A stretch of 5,838 nt of DNA from Desulfovibrionaceae bacterium (GCA_030539415.1 JAUNSE010000137.1:1-5838); one strand, 5' to 3'; shown: positions 1 through 5,650, counted from the first letter of the stretch. A program made the numbers and translations. Notes: generated by a model from the sequence alone, not told the origin.

Positions 1-95
1 GGGAGAATGAGGATGAGTGCGGAGAATGCGGAAATTGTCCGGCGGGCTTTTTCGTGTCCTGTTTGCGGCCCCTCAAAAAAAAGATCGCTCTTCCA

Positions 96-124
96 TTGAC
101 AGCCGACCGGACAGACACTATCTC
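96..124 (+). promoter_or_regulatory. Possible sigma70-type promoter for the EcsC-family gene
   Basis: TTGACA at 96-101 is a perfect -35 hexamer. It is followed after 17 nt by TATCTC at 119-124, which matches TATAAT at only the first three positions. If used, transcription would start near 131 and leave a leader of about 270 nt that includes the inverted repeat at 170-218 and most CAGACA words. The weak -10 keeps confidence low. Confidence 0.3.
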
Positions 125-169
125 TTTCTGCGTCATGACTGCGGCTTTCCCCGCTGCAGTCTGGCGGAC

Positions 170-218
170 AGTTTCGGACACGCAGCAGACAGTCAGACAA
201 ACAACAGTGTCCGAAACT
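170..218. repeat. Perfect 12-bp inverted repeat in the EcsC leader
   Basis: AGTTTCGGACAC at 170-181 is the exact reverse complement of GTGTCCGAAACT at 207-218, with a 25-nt spacer. No T-run follows, so it is not an intrinsic terminator. It could be an RNA stem-loop in the leader or a pair of operator half-sites. The spacer itself contains two CAGACA words. Confidence 0.75.
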
Positions 219-329
219 CGCAGACAAACACTATTTGCAGAGACATTCCATTTGCACGACCATTTGTGCGGCTATCTGCCGTTGTGAAATCCGCAGACAG
301 CGGCATCATGCGGCAGCGCATCCGCAGAC

Positions 330-358
330 ATGAGACGCTGTTCCATATGCGTCTCCAT
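330..358 (+). other. Leader hairpin ahead of the EcsC ribosome binding site
   Basis: GAGACG at 332-337 pairs perfectly with CGTCTC at 350-355 around a 12-nt loop. With one bulged base the stem extends to ATG (330-332) against CAT (356-358). It lies 33 nt before the Shine-Dalgarno at 391, so it does not directly cover the start site. Confidence 0.4.
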
Positions 359-390
359 ACGCGGTCCGCAGCCGCCGCAGACAAAAAAAC

Positions 391-395
391 AGGAG
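391..395 (+). promoter_or_regulatory. Ribosome binding site fixing the EcsC start
   Basis: AGGAG lies 8 nt before the ATG at 404. This is the only well-spaced Shine-Dalgarno in the open frame, and it decides the start codon over upstream in-frame alternatives. Confidence 0.8.
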
Positions 396-403
396 AAAGC
401 GTC

Positions 404-1045
404 ATGGGCGAAGTCGCCGTCAGAGAACTCAACGAAAGCACCATCATGAGCGCGGCCGCGGCCGCCTTCGACAAGGCCTTGAGCGGCCTGCCCGGCATGG
501 GCAGCTGCAAGGAGCTCGCCGATCAGTACCTGGAGGAGAACGAGACCGTGGAGGAGGCCATCGACAGCCTGGTGCGCTGGCAGACGGGCAAGGCCGGCCT
601 GGGCGGCCTGGTCACCGGCCTGGGCGGCCTGCCGACCCTGCCCGTGGCCATACCGGCCGGCATGTTCAACCTCTTCTACCATCAGATGCGCATGGTGGGC
701 GCCACGGCGTACATGTGCGGCTACAATCCGGACCGCAGCGACAAGGCGCGCGTCATCTGCCTGGCCTGCCTTGCCGGCGACAGCGTGCACGCCCTGCTCA
801 GGGAGGCCGGCGTGCAGCTCGGCCGCACGCTGCTCTTCAACACCATCAAGGGGCTCTCCGGCCAGGTCATCCGCGACATCAACCGGGCCGTGGGCATGCG
901 CCTTATCACCAAGTTCGGCTCCACCGGCGTGCTCAATCTGGGCAAGGCCATCCCCGTTGTCGGGGGGCTGGTGAGCGGCGGCATGGACGCCGGCTGGACG
1001 TATTCCGTGGGCATGGGGGCAAAGCAGGTCTTCCTGGGCCGCTAG
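404..1045 (+). CDS. EcsC-family protein, 213 aa
   Basis: The product resembles the EcsC protein family, small single-domain proteins named after the third gene of the Bacillus ecs locus; their biochemical role is not well defined. Visible family traits are the Gly/Pro-rich hydrophobic stretch at residues about 62-92 (GLGGLVTGLGGLPTLPVAIPAG), the following 'QMRMVGATAYMCGYNPD' segment (94-110), which matches the family's arginine-containing helix ending in a Y/G.DP-like turn, and the C-terminal 'KAIPVVGGLVSGG' glycine-rich motif (181-193) with a final 'VGMGAKQVF'. There is no signal peptide; the hydrophobic stretches suggest membrane association rather than secretion. Residues 17-60 are helical and end in an acidic segment (EENETVEEAID). 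The ATG at 404 was chosen because AGGAG precedes it by 8 nt and because family-like sequence starts just after. The gene stands alone: the next gene starts 1112 nt downstream. The family assignment is from pattern recognition; the function is unknown. Confidence 0.85.
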   Translation: MGEVAVRELNESTIMSAAAAAFDKALSGLPGMGSCKELADQYLEENETVEEAIDSLVRWQTGKAGLGGLVTGLGGLPTLPVAIPAGMFNLFYHQMRMVGATAYMCGYNPDRSDKARVICLACLAGDSVHALLREAGVQLGRTLLFNTIKGLSGQVIRDINRAVGMRLITKFGSTGVLNLGKAIPVVGGLVSGGMDAGWTYSVGMGAKQVFLGR

Positions 1046-1161
1046 ACGGCGCACAGGCCTTCTGTCTCTGCCGCCCGCCGGGGCCCCGCTGAAGGCAGGG
1101 CCCTGGCAGGCTCGCGGCCGCAAGGCCGAAAGGGCCGCGCGCAAAAACTGCCCGTTCCTCT

Positions 1162-1363
1162 TCCGCGACACAGCAGGGAGGGGCGGGCTCTCCCTGTCCG
1201 CGCGCCCGAAAAGCCGAAAAAACGGTCCGAAATATCGTCCCGAAAAATACCCTCGGCAGCGTGAAAAAATGCCGCAAATATTCCCCCGCGCGGACAAAAA
1301 AAGGGGATTTTTTCACGCCGGAAGGCGGCGGAAAGCCCCTTCGGGCGCCTGTCCGCGACACAG
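1162..1363 (+). repeat. 12-bp direct repeat pair TCCGCGACACAG
   Basis: Identical copies lie at 1162-1173 and 1352-1363, 190 bp apart start to start. The second copy sits inside a small CCTGT/ACAGG stem. No function is evident. Confidence 0.6.
1259..1318. repeat. Perfect 12-bp inverted repeat, terminator-like
   Basis: GCGTGAAAAAAT at 1259-1270 is the exact reverse complement of ATTTTTTCACGC at 1307-1318, with a 36-nt spacer. Inside the spacer, TCCCC (1282-1286) can pair with GGGGA (1303-1307) directly before the T6 run at 1308-1313. This gives a small terminator-like hairpin for the plus strand whose U-tract could alternatively pair with the A-tract of the outer stem. It lies about 215 nt past the EcsC stop. 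A loose bidirectional terminator is one reading; the short inner stem makes that uncertain. Confidence 0.5.
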
Positions 1364-1579
1364 GTCCGTCACAGCCGGTCAGCCGGCCTAATGACTGCGG
1401 GCCGCCTTCGCGCCGGGCGGAGGAAAGAGGCCGCGGGCAAAAGCGGCAAAAGCGGCGGATTGGCCCGCCGGCGGCGAAGGCGAAAGAGAGTCTTGCGTCC
1501 CGCGTCCCGCAGTCCGGCACGAAGAGCGCGCATACGCCGTCACTTGCGCCATGAATGACAGGCTTCGCGCTGTCGGCCG

Positions 1580-1606
1580 GGCGCAAGACATGCGCCGCCA
1601 GGCGCA
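1580..1606. repeat. Alternating GGCGCA / TGCGCC / GGCGCA segments
   Basis: GGCGCA (1580-1585), TGCGCC (1591-1596) and GGCGCA (1601-1606) are perfect inverted or direct copies separated by AGACA and GCCA. The central segment can form a 6-bp stem with either neighbour, so two mutually exclusive hairpins are possible in RNA of either strand. Confidence 0.55.
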
Positions 1607-1880
1607 GAATGACGGAACAGCAAGACAAGGGCCGCGCATCCTCCCGCCGGCAGCAGTGCGTCATCATCAAGATGCCGCAAAGGACAGGACAGTCTGTCCG
1701 CAAAAACGCGATTCAACGCGCAAAAAACGCCCTGTCGGCGCCTTGGACAGAAAGAGTCGCGCAACTGCCCGCAGGACATTCCTTTTTCCGCCCCCGGCGG
1801 CCTGCCTGTCCGTGCACTGTCCCGGAGGGAGGATACGCCTGCTTCACCCGGCGCGGCGAAGCCGGCGGGGCAGGGGGAGT

Positions 1881-1990
1881 CATTCGATTGCCATTGTAAT
1901 GCAAATGAAAAAATTCATTGCATTAAAAGTGCTGTATGTGCTATATTTAATGCAGAATAAAGTGTATTTAGCGTACATTTTATTCTATCG
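1881..1990 (+). promoter_or_regulatory. AT-rich regulatory island with three TAATGCA words
   Basis: By hand count this 110-bp stretch is about 29% GC, while its flanks are strongly GC-rich. TAATGCA occurs at 1897-1903 and 1948-1954, and inverted at 1919-1925. The first two belong to a longer imperfect inverted repeat (TAATGCAAATGAA at 1897-1909 against TTCATTGCATTA at 1914-1925). One copy overlaps the -35 hexamer and one overlaps the predicted transcription start, as expected for a regulator's operator sites. The cognate regulator is unknown. Confidence 0.55.
1918..1947 (+). promoter_or_regulatory. Extended -10 sigma70-type promoter for the adhesin gene
   Basis: TTGCAT (1918-1923) and TATATT (1942-1947) are separated by 18 nt, and the -10 is preceded directly by TGC, the extended -10 motif. 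The predicted start is about 1954, giving a leader of about 200 nt before the adhesin ATG. Confidence 0.6.
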
Positions 1991-2018
1991 ATCAGTGTTC
2001 TCAGGAGGAGTTGTTACG

Positions 2019-2094
2019 TCCTGCCGGAGTCTGCATGACGATTTGCAGACAGATATGTCATTTCTGCGTCAAATCTGCGTTTGGACAGGCAGGA
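2019..2094 (+). other. Potentially structured 5' leader of the adhesin mRNA
   Basis: Nested complementary segments can be read directly: TCCTGCC (2019-2025) with GGCAGGA (2088-2094), TGACG (2036-2040) with CGTCA (2067-2071), and CAGA (2046-2049) with TCTG (2063-2066). An orphan AGGAGG (2003-2008) precedes it with no start codon at usable spacing; the TTG at 2011 is only 2 nt away. The structure ends well before the true Shine-Dalgarno at 2147. I recognise no known riboswitch class. Confidence 0.35.
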
Positions 2095-2146
2095 GCTGAT
2101 GCGGCAGAAGCGTCAGCGAAATTTTTCATTTTCCAGATTTCTGTTC

Positions 2147-2151
2147 AGGAG
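2147..2151 (+). promoter_or_regulatory. Ribosome binding site fixing the adhesin start
   Basis: AGGAG lies 6 nt before the ATG at 2158. The frame is open back to a TTG at 2011, but the 49 extra residues are Cys-rich and unlike the family, whereas the protein begins with the family-typical MAEILLARPA at 2158. Confidence 0.85.
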
Positions 2152-2157
2152 CCTGCC

Positions 2158-5100
2158 ATGGCTGAAATTCTTCTTGCAAGACCTGCATCCGCAAACACGG
2201 AGAGCGTTGTCTGCGCTCCCGACTCAAGCTTTGCCCTTGATTTCCCCGCCGATGCCGTCACTGTCTCCCGCGAGGGCGACGACCTGGTCTTCATCTTTGA
2301 AGATGGCGCACGTCTCAGGCTGCAGGGCTTCTATCAGGTGGCTTCCCCGGAGGATCTTCCCTCCTTCGTGACCCATGACGGCCAGACCGTGTCCGGAGCG
2401 GACTGGCTCGCGCAGCTGGGCAATCCGGACCTGCTGGCGGATCCGCCGCAGAAGGTCGTGCTGACCAGCGGCTGCTACATGCCAGGCCCCGAGGCCGACG
2501 TGCTGGGCGGCCAGGACGCCCTTGGCGGCGTCGCCTTCGAGGGGCGCTGGTCCCATGCCGCCCTGCGCGCGGACAGGCTGCCAGATGCCTGGCGGACCCT
2601 GGACACAAATGATGCCGCGGCGAATGGCCTGCCGCAGATTTCGGCCCTGGGGCCGGACGCGGCCATAGCCTCCGGCACGCTGCGGACAGGCTCCTGGGCC
2701 TGGTCCTTCGGCAGCGACACCCCTTTGGCGCGCAGCGTCACAGTCTCCGGCGCCGCCGGCACAGGCGAGCTCTCCCTGACCGCGGGCTCCTCCCTGACCC
2801 TTGCCGGGACGAGCGGCACGCTCACCGTCTCCGCCGACGGCACCTGGGCCTATCAGGCCAGCCCCAACAGCGCGGGGTCCGACGCCTTCACGCTCACCAT
2901 ACGCGACGCGGACAATGACGCCGCGAGCGCGGACCTGACCCTTTCGGTCTACGATTCGACGCAGACCTTTGCGGTGCTGGAATACGGGGCGGCAGACACG
3001 GATTCCCCCGACCCGTCCGATCCGTCCGGCGGATCTGCCGGCGGCGCGTCCGGAGGGCAGTCCGGCGGTCTGACCGGATCCGGCAGCGGAGCCGCAGGCC
3101 GGACTGTCACCGCCATTGCCGTCCCCGACGGCGTCACCCTGACCGGGGAGGCCATAGCCGAAGTCAACGATTCCATAGACTACGGCCGCTTCAGCCTGGA
3201 CGAGGAGAGCGGCGAGCTGGTCTTCACCCAGACCGCCGCCTGGACCTTCGGGGACGAGGAAAGCCACACCTATCCCGAGGTCGTCTTTCCGGTGACCGAC
3301 GCCAACGGCAACAGCACCGTGCTCAGGGCCGAGGTGACCATACGCGACGGGCAGCCGGCCATAAGTCTTGCCGGCGCGCCGGAAGACTCGGTTGACTCGG
3401 GCACCTCCGCCTCGGGCAGCTGGACGTACGACTTCGGCACCGACATGCCCGAGAGCGCCATTGTCACCGTTGCCGCCGTCGGGGGAGAGGAAGCGGAGCT
3501 CGATCTGGACGGCGAAACCGGCAGCCTGACCGCAGCCGGCCTCTTCGGCACGCTGGTGCTGGCGGCGGACGGCACCTGGACCTACCGGGCCAGTCCCAAC
3601 AGCCAGGGCACTGACGTCTTCACCCTGAGCCTGGTGGACGCGGACGGGGATGCCGCCGAAGCCACCCTGTCCATCAGCGTGGCGGACTCCACGCAGACCT
3701 TTGCCCCCATTGCCTGCGTCAGCCGCGACGCGCAGGTCGGCGGCGAGGCCCTGCTGGCCCTGCCTGCCGGCGTGACCCTGAGCGAAGAGGCTGTCGCTGC
3801 CGCGAACAGCTCCCTCTCCTTCGGCTATTTCGAGCTGGATGCCGGTGCCGGCATGCTGAGCTTCTTCCAGACCGCGGCCTTTGCGCACGCGGAAGGGACA
3901 GGCAGCGCCGTCATTCCGGTCAGCTTCCAGGCGACCGATGCCAACGGCAATGCCACCACCCTGACCGTGGAGCTGACCGTTGCGGACGATGTCCCGACCC
4001 TGACAGCGACAGGCGCGCGGGCCTCGGAGAGCGCGCAGGGGGCTTCCGTGCCCGGGGAGCCGTTCGATCTCACGGACATGGGCGAAGACCTGGCCTGCAT
4101 GCAGCGCGTGCGCTCGTACAGCTTCACCGAAAGCGGGACATCCCTGGGGCTCGCCGTCTCCGCGGCCGTGCTTGTCCATACGGGAGAGACGGACGCCTGG
4201 GGCAGCGCCGCATACACTTTTGCCGACACGGACACAGCCTACCTCAACTACCGGGCGGGGACGGCTTCCGACGGCCTCTCGGTCTCGTACTACGAGGACG
4301 GCGCCGAGCGGAACAATGTGGAGGTCGCCTTCTGGAAGGAGTACCAGCAGGACGGCAGCGTGCTCTCCCGCTCCGAGGCCCTGGTCTTCGACCTGGACGG
4401 CCTGGCCTGCGGCGTCCGCCTGGACTTCCTCAATCTCTACAAGGCCGGCGGGACGGGCATCGACAGCAGCGACGAGCGGGCGCTGGTGAGCTATTACCGG
4501 GACGGGGTGCTCGTGTACTCCGCCGAGCTGCGCGCGGACAGCCTGGACGGACAGGCCTCCACCGAGCTGCAGGCCGCGGATTTCATCGCGCAGGGCTTTG
4601 ACCGGGTCGTCGTCTCCTCCCTGGACAACGGAGCCTCCGTCGGCGCAGACAACAGCGACTTCACCCTGGAGAGCATCAGCTTTGTGACTCTGGATGCCGC
4701 CATCCTGACCTATACCGGCACGGTTTCGGCGCAGAGCGGCGCGGACGGCTGGCTCTCCGCCTCCGCGAGCCATGCTGCCCTGGACTACAGCTCCGACAGC
4801 GCGGCCTGGGACAGTCTGACCGTGCTCCTGGCCGACGGCACGGTCAGCCGGGCCGAGCTGCGCCTCGTCGAGGGCAATCAGGGCGGCGGCCGGCTCACGG
4901 CCGTCAGCACGGCTGAAGACGGCACCGAGACAGATCTCTTCTCGGTGATCCTGAGCGCCGACGGCAGCTGGCGCTTTGACCAGTACACGGCCTTCGCGGT
5001 CCTGGACGGGTCCGGCAGCTGGCGCGGGACGTACGATATCGCCTTTGTCAGCGCGGCCGACAGCGACGGCGACACGGGCTCTGTCACGCAGCGGGTGACC

Positions 5101-5520
5101 CTGGCCGAAAGCGATGCCCTTGATGCGGCTGTCGAGGCTCTCGCGGCCATGTCCGCCGACGGGCCCGACCTTGCGGATGCGGCCCTCGCGGACGAAGCGC
5201 TTTCCGGCCTCACCCTGGCGGCCCTTGTGGAGGACGGGGCGTCCGACAGGCTGCTCGGCAGCCTGACGGCCGACCTGACAGAGCCCACTGCCGACAGTTC
5301 CGGAGACCTCGCGGACAGCCTCGGCCTCGACACGGCATCGGCGGACAGCCTTGCTGCGGCCATGCACACCGAAACCGCCTTCGACTGGAGCGCGGAAGAA
5401 AGCGCCGGGGCAGAAACAGACGCTTCAACGGACGCTTTCATGGACGATTTCGCCGGGGCGTATGACGCATACGCGCAGGACGTGCAGCAGACGGCCTTCC
5501 TGCTTGAATGCGGCAGCTGA
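2158..5520 (+). CDS. Modular secreted adhesin with BapA-type prefix and VCBS-like repeats, 1120 aa
   Basis: This is probably a type I-secreted surface or biofilm protein. Residues about 1-95 form a BapA/LapA-prefix-like domain ('VSREGDDLVFIFEDGARLRLQGF'). Residues 172-271 and 414-515 are VCBS/Ig-like domains with the signature 'GTL.VSADGTWAYQASPNS..D.FTL...DAD.DAA' and a shared closing DSTQTF. Each is followed by a second beta domain (316-406 and 529-619) with GVTL and TDANGN motifs; the Asp-rich loops suggest calcium binding. Residues 281-315 are a Gly/Ser/Pro-rich linker. Residues about 640-845 form an unassigned beta-rich domain ending in a 'DNSDFTLESISF' motif. Residues about 848-985 form another with 'LSADGSWRFDQY' and 'DSDGDTGS'. 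The tail (986-1120) is Ala/Asp/Ser-rich and strongly acidic. There is no classical signal peptide, no RTX nonapeptide and no LPXTG. I count only three lysines in the protein. At 1120 residues it is short for a giant-adhesin family. No secretion genes are in the window. Confidence 0.85.
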   Translation: MAEILLARPASANTESVVCAPDSSFALDFPADAVTVSREGDDLVFIFEDGARLRLQGFYQVASPEDLPSFVTHDGQTVSGADWLAQLGNPDLLADPPQKVVLTSGCYMPGPEADVLGGQDALGGVAFEGRWSHAALRADRLPDAWRTLDTNDAAANGLPQISALGPDAAIASGTLRTGSWAWSFGSDTPLARSVTVSGAAGTGELSLTAGSSLTLAGTSGTLTVSADGTWAYQASPNSAGSDAFTLTIRDADNDAASADLTLSVYDSTQTFAVLEYGAADTDSPDPSDPSGGSAGGASGGQSGGLTGSGSGAAGRTVTAIAVPDGVTLTGEAIAEVNDSIDYGRFSLDEESGELVFTQTAAWTFGDEESHTYPEVVFPVTDANGNSTVLRAEVTIRDGQPAISLAGAPEDSVDSGTSASGSWTYDFGTDMPESAIVTVAAVGGEEAELDLDGETGSLTAAGLFGTLVLAADGTWTYRASPNSQGTDVFTLSLVDADGDAAEATLSISVADSTQTFAPIACVSRDAQVGGEALLALPAGVTLSEEAVAAANSSLSFGYFELDAGAGMLSFFQTAAFAHAEGTGSAVIPVSFQATDANGNATTLTVELTVADDVPTLTATGARASESAQGASVPGEPFDLTDMGEDLACMQRVRSYSFTESGTSLGLAVSAAVLVHTGETDAWGSAAYTFADTDTAYLNYRAGTASDGLSVSYYEDGAERNNVEVAFWKEYQQDGSVLSRSEALVFDLDGLACGVRLDFLNLYKAGGTGIDSSDERALVSYYRDGVLVYSAELRADSLDGQASTELQAADFIAQGFDRVVVSSLDNGASVGADNSDFTLESISFVTLDAAILTYTGTVSAQSGADGWLSASASHAALDYSSDSAAWDSLTVLLADGTVSRAELRLVEGNQGGGRLTAVSTAEDGTETDLFSVILSADGSWRFDQYTAFAVLDGSGSWRGTYDIAFVSAADSDGDTGSVTQRVTLAESDALDAAVEALAAMSADGPDLADAALADEALSGLTLAALVEDGASDRLLGSLTADLTEPTADSSGDLADSLGLDTASADSLAAAMHTETAFDWSAEESAGAETDASTDAFMDDFAGAYDAYAQDVQQTAFLLECGS
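2671..3375 (+). repeat. Adhesin module copy 1 (VCBS-like domain, linker, second beta domain)
   Basis: This encodes residues 172-406. The first domain (172-271) runs from SGTLRTGSW to DSTQTF, then comes a 35-residue Gly/Ser-rich linker (281-315), then the second domain (316-406) with DGVTL and TDANGNS. It aligns by eye with residues 414-619; the linker is absent there. Confidence 0.75.
2998..3102 (+). other. Gly/Ser/Pro-rich linker in the adhesin
   Basis: Residues 281-315 begin TDSPDPSDPS and continue as a Gly/Ser/Ala string with no predicted fold. It is a flexible spacer between two folded domains, found only in the first module copy. Confidence 0.7.
3397..4014 (+). repeat. Adhesin module copy 2 (VCBS-like domain, second beta domain)
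   Basis: This encodes residues 414-619. It starts SGTSASGSWTYDFGTDMP, carries 'ADGTWTYRASPNSQGTDVFTLSLVDADGDAA' and DSTQTF (ending at 515), and continues with AGVTL (537-541) and TDANGNA (593-599). The second domains are exactly 213 residues apart at both the GVTL and DANGN motifs. Confidence 0.75.
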
Positions 5521-5539
5521 CGATATCCCGAACAATTTC

Positions 5540-5587
5540 CCCCGCCCTTCCCATGGCGGCGGGGCCGGGAGGAGGGTGGTCCTCCCG
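5540..5587 (+). other. Two stem-loops in the adhesin 3' UTR
   Basis: CCCCGCC (5540-5546) pairs with GGCGGGG (5558-5564), and CGGGAGGA (5566-5573) pairs perfectly with TCCTCCCG (5580-5587) around a 6-nt loop. Neither is followed by a T-run. They sit between the stop codon and the terminator and may protect the 3' end of the mRNA. Confidence 0.5.
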
Positions 5588-5614
5588 ACTCCGCCGCCTG
5601 TTTCAGCATGCACT

Positions 5615-5650
5615 CCCTCTGTCCCGGCCGGGGCAGGGGGTTCTTTTTTT
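5615..5650 (+). terminator. Strong intrinsic terminator of the adhesin gene
   Basis: The arms CCCTCTGTCCC (5615-5625) and GGGGCAGGGGG (5630-5640) form an uninterrupted 11-bp stem with two G-U pairs and a GGCC loop, followed at once by TTCTTTTTTT (5641-5650). It lies about 95 nt after the stop codon and reads on the plus strand. Confidence 0.92.

Larger units (their letters stand above)
1..403 (+). other. Non-coding leader upstream of the EcsC-family gene
   Basis: I see no convincing gene here. The EcsC reading frame stays open back to position 17, but the translation before 404 is low-quality (Arg/Ser/Ala/His-rich with no family resemblance), so it is probably leader. Frame 1 is open from the window edge to a stop at 97-99 and frame 3 to a stop at 285-287. 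Either could be the 3' end of an upstream gene; I recognise neither. The stretch is marked by seven copies of CAGACA (starting at 112, 186, 194, 221, 294, 325 and 378), an 11-bp direct repeat ATCCGCAGACA (289-299 and 320-330), a 10-bp direct repeat CAGACAAACA (194-203 and 221-230), and inverted repeats listed separately. Confidence 0.6.
1046..1880. other. Gene-free GC-rich spacer with many short repeats
   Basis: No reading frame on either strand looks coding: the open frames are Arg/Pro/Ala/Gln-rich and recall no family. I found no tRNA-like T-loop and no clear intrinsic terminator directly after the EcsC stop. The stretch does hold a CGCGGCC/GGCCGCG stem (about 1113-1139), four CCGAAA words (1206, 1214, 1227, 1240), a direct repeat TCCGCGACACAG (1162-1173 and 1352-1363), a CCTGT/ACAGG hairpin near 1348-1364, a GGACAGTCTGTCC palindrome (1687-1699) and repeated GCAAAAACGC-like words (around 1700-1709 and 1720-1730). 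Non-coding RNA or decayed sequence are both possible; neither is shown. Confidence 0.6.

Noticed and set aside
1113..1139. CGCGGCC/GGCCGCG stem as the EcsC terminator
   Set aside because: It is followed by an A-run rather than a T-run on the plus strand, and no T-run follows it on the minus strand.
272..1297. A 341-codon open frame on the minus strand opposite the EcsC gene
   Set aside because: It is Ala/Gly/His/Gln-rich and low-complexity, and it lies antisense to a well-supported family member.
1893..1921. A divergent minus-strand promoter using TACAAT (1898-1893)
   Set aside because: The -10 is good, but no acceptable -35 lies 16-18 nt away and there is no gene on that strand to serve.
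1551..2099. A 182-codon plus-strand open frame in the spacer (and overlapping frames from 1555 and 1261)
   Set aside because: It is Arg/Gln/Ala/Pro-rich with no motifs or good ribosome binding site. It runs through the AT-rich promoter and leader of the adhesin.
2055..2099. A possible 14-residue leader peptide (MSFLRQICVWTGRS)
   Set aside because: It has no Shine-Dalgarno at usable distance and no run of regulatory codons.
2099..2371. A short open frame from ATG 2099 with AGGAG 3 nt upstream
   Set aside because: The spacing is too short and most of it overlaps the adhesin N-terminus out of frame. Its later part is a Ser/Pro/Arg-rich shadow.
2224..5367. A 1047-codon open frame on the minus strand opposite the adhesin
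   Set aside because: Its translation is Gly/Arg/Ala/Val/Gln-rich with no recognisable domain. It is the expected antisense shadow of a GC-rich gene with biased third positions, and the plus-strand frame has clear domains, a ribosome binding site and a terminator.
5621..5640. RTX or LPXTG anchoring elements near the end of the adhesin
   Set aside because: I searched the C-terminal residues by eye and found neither GGxGxD nonapeptides nor an LPXTG motif; the region at 5621-5640 is a terminator, not coding.
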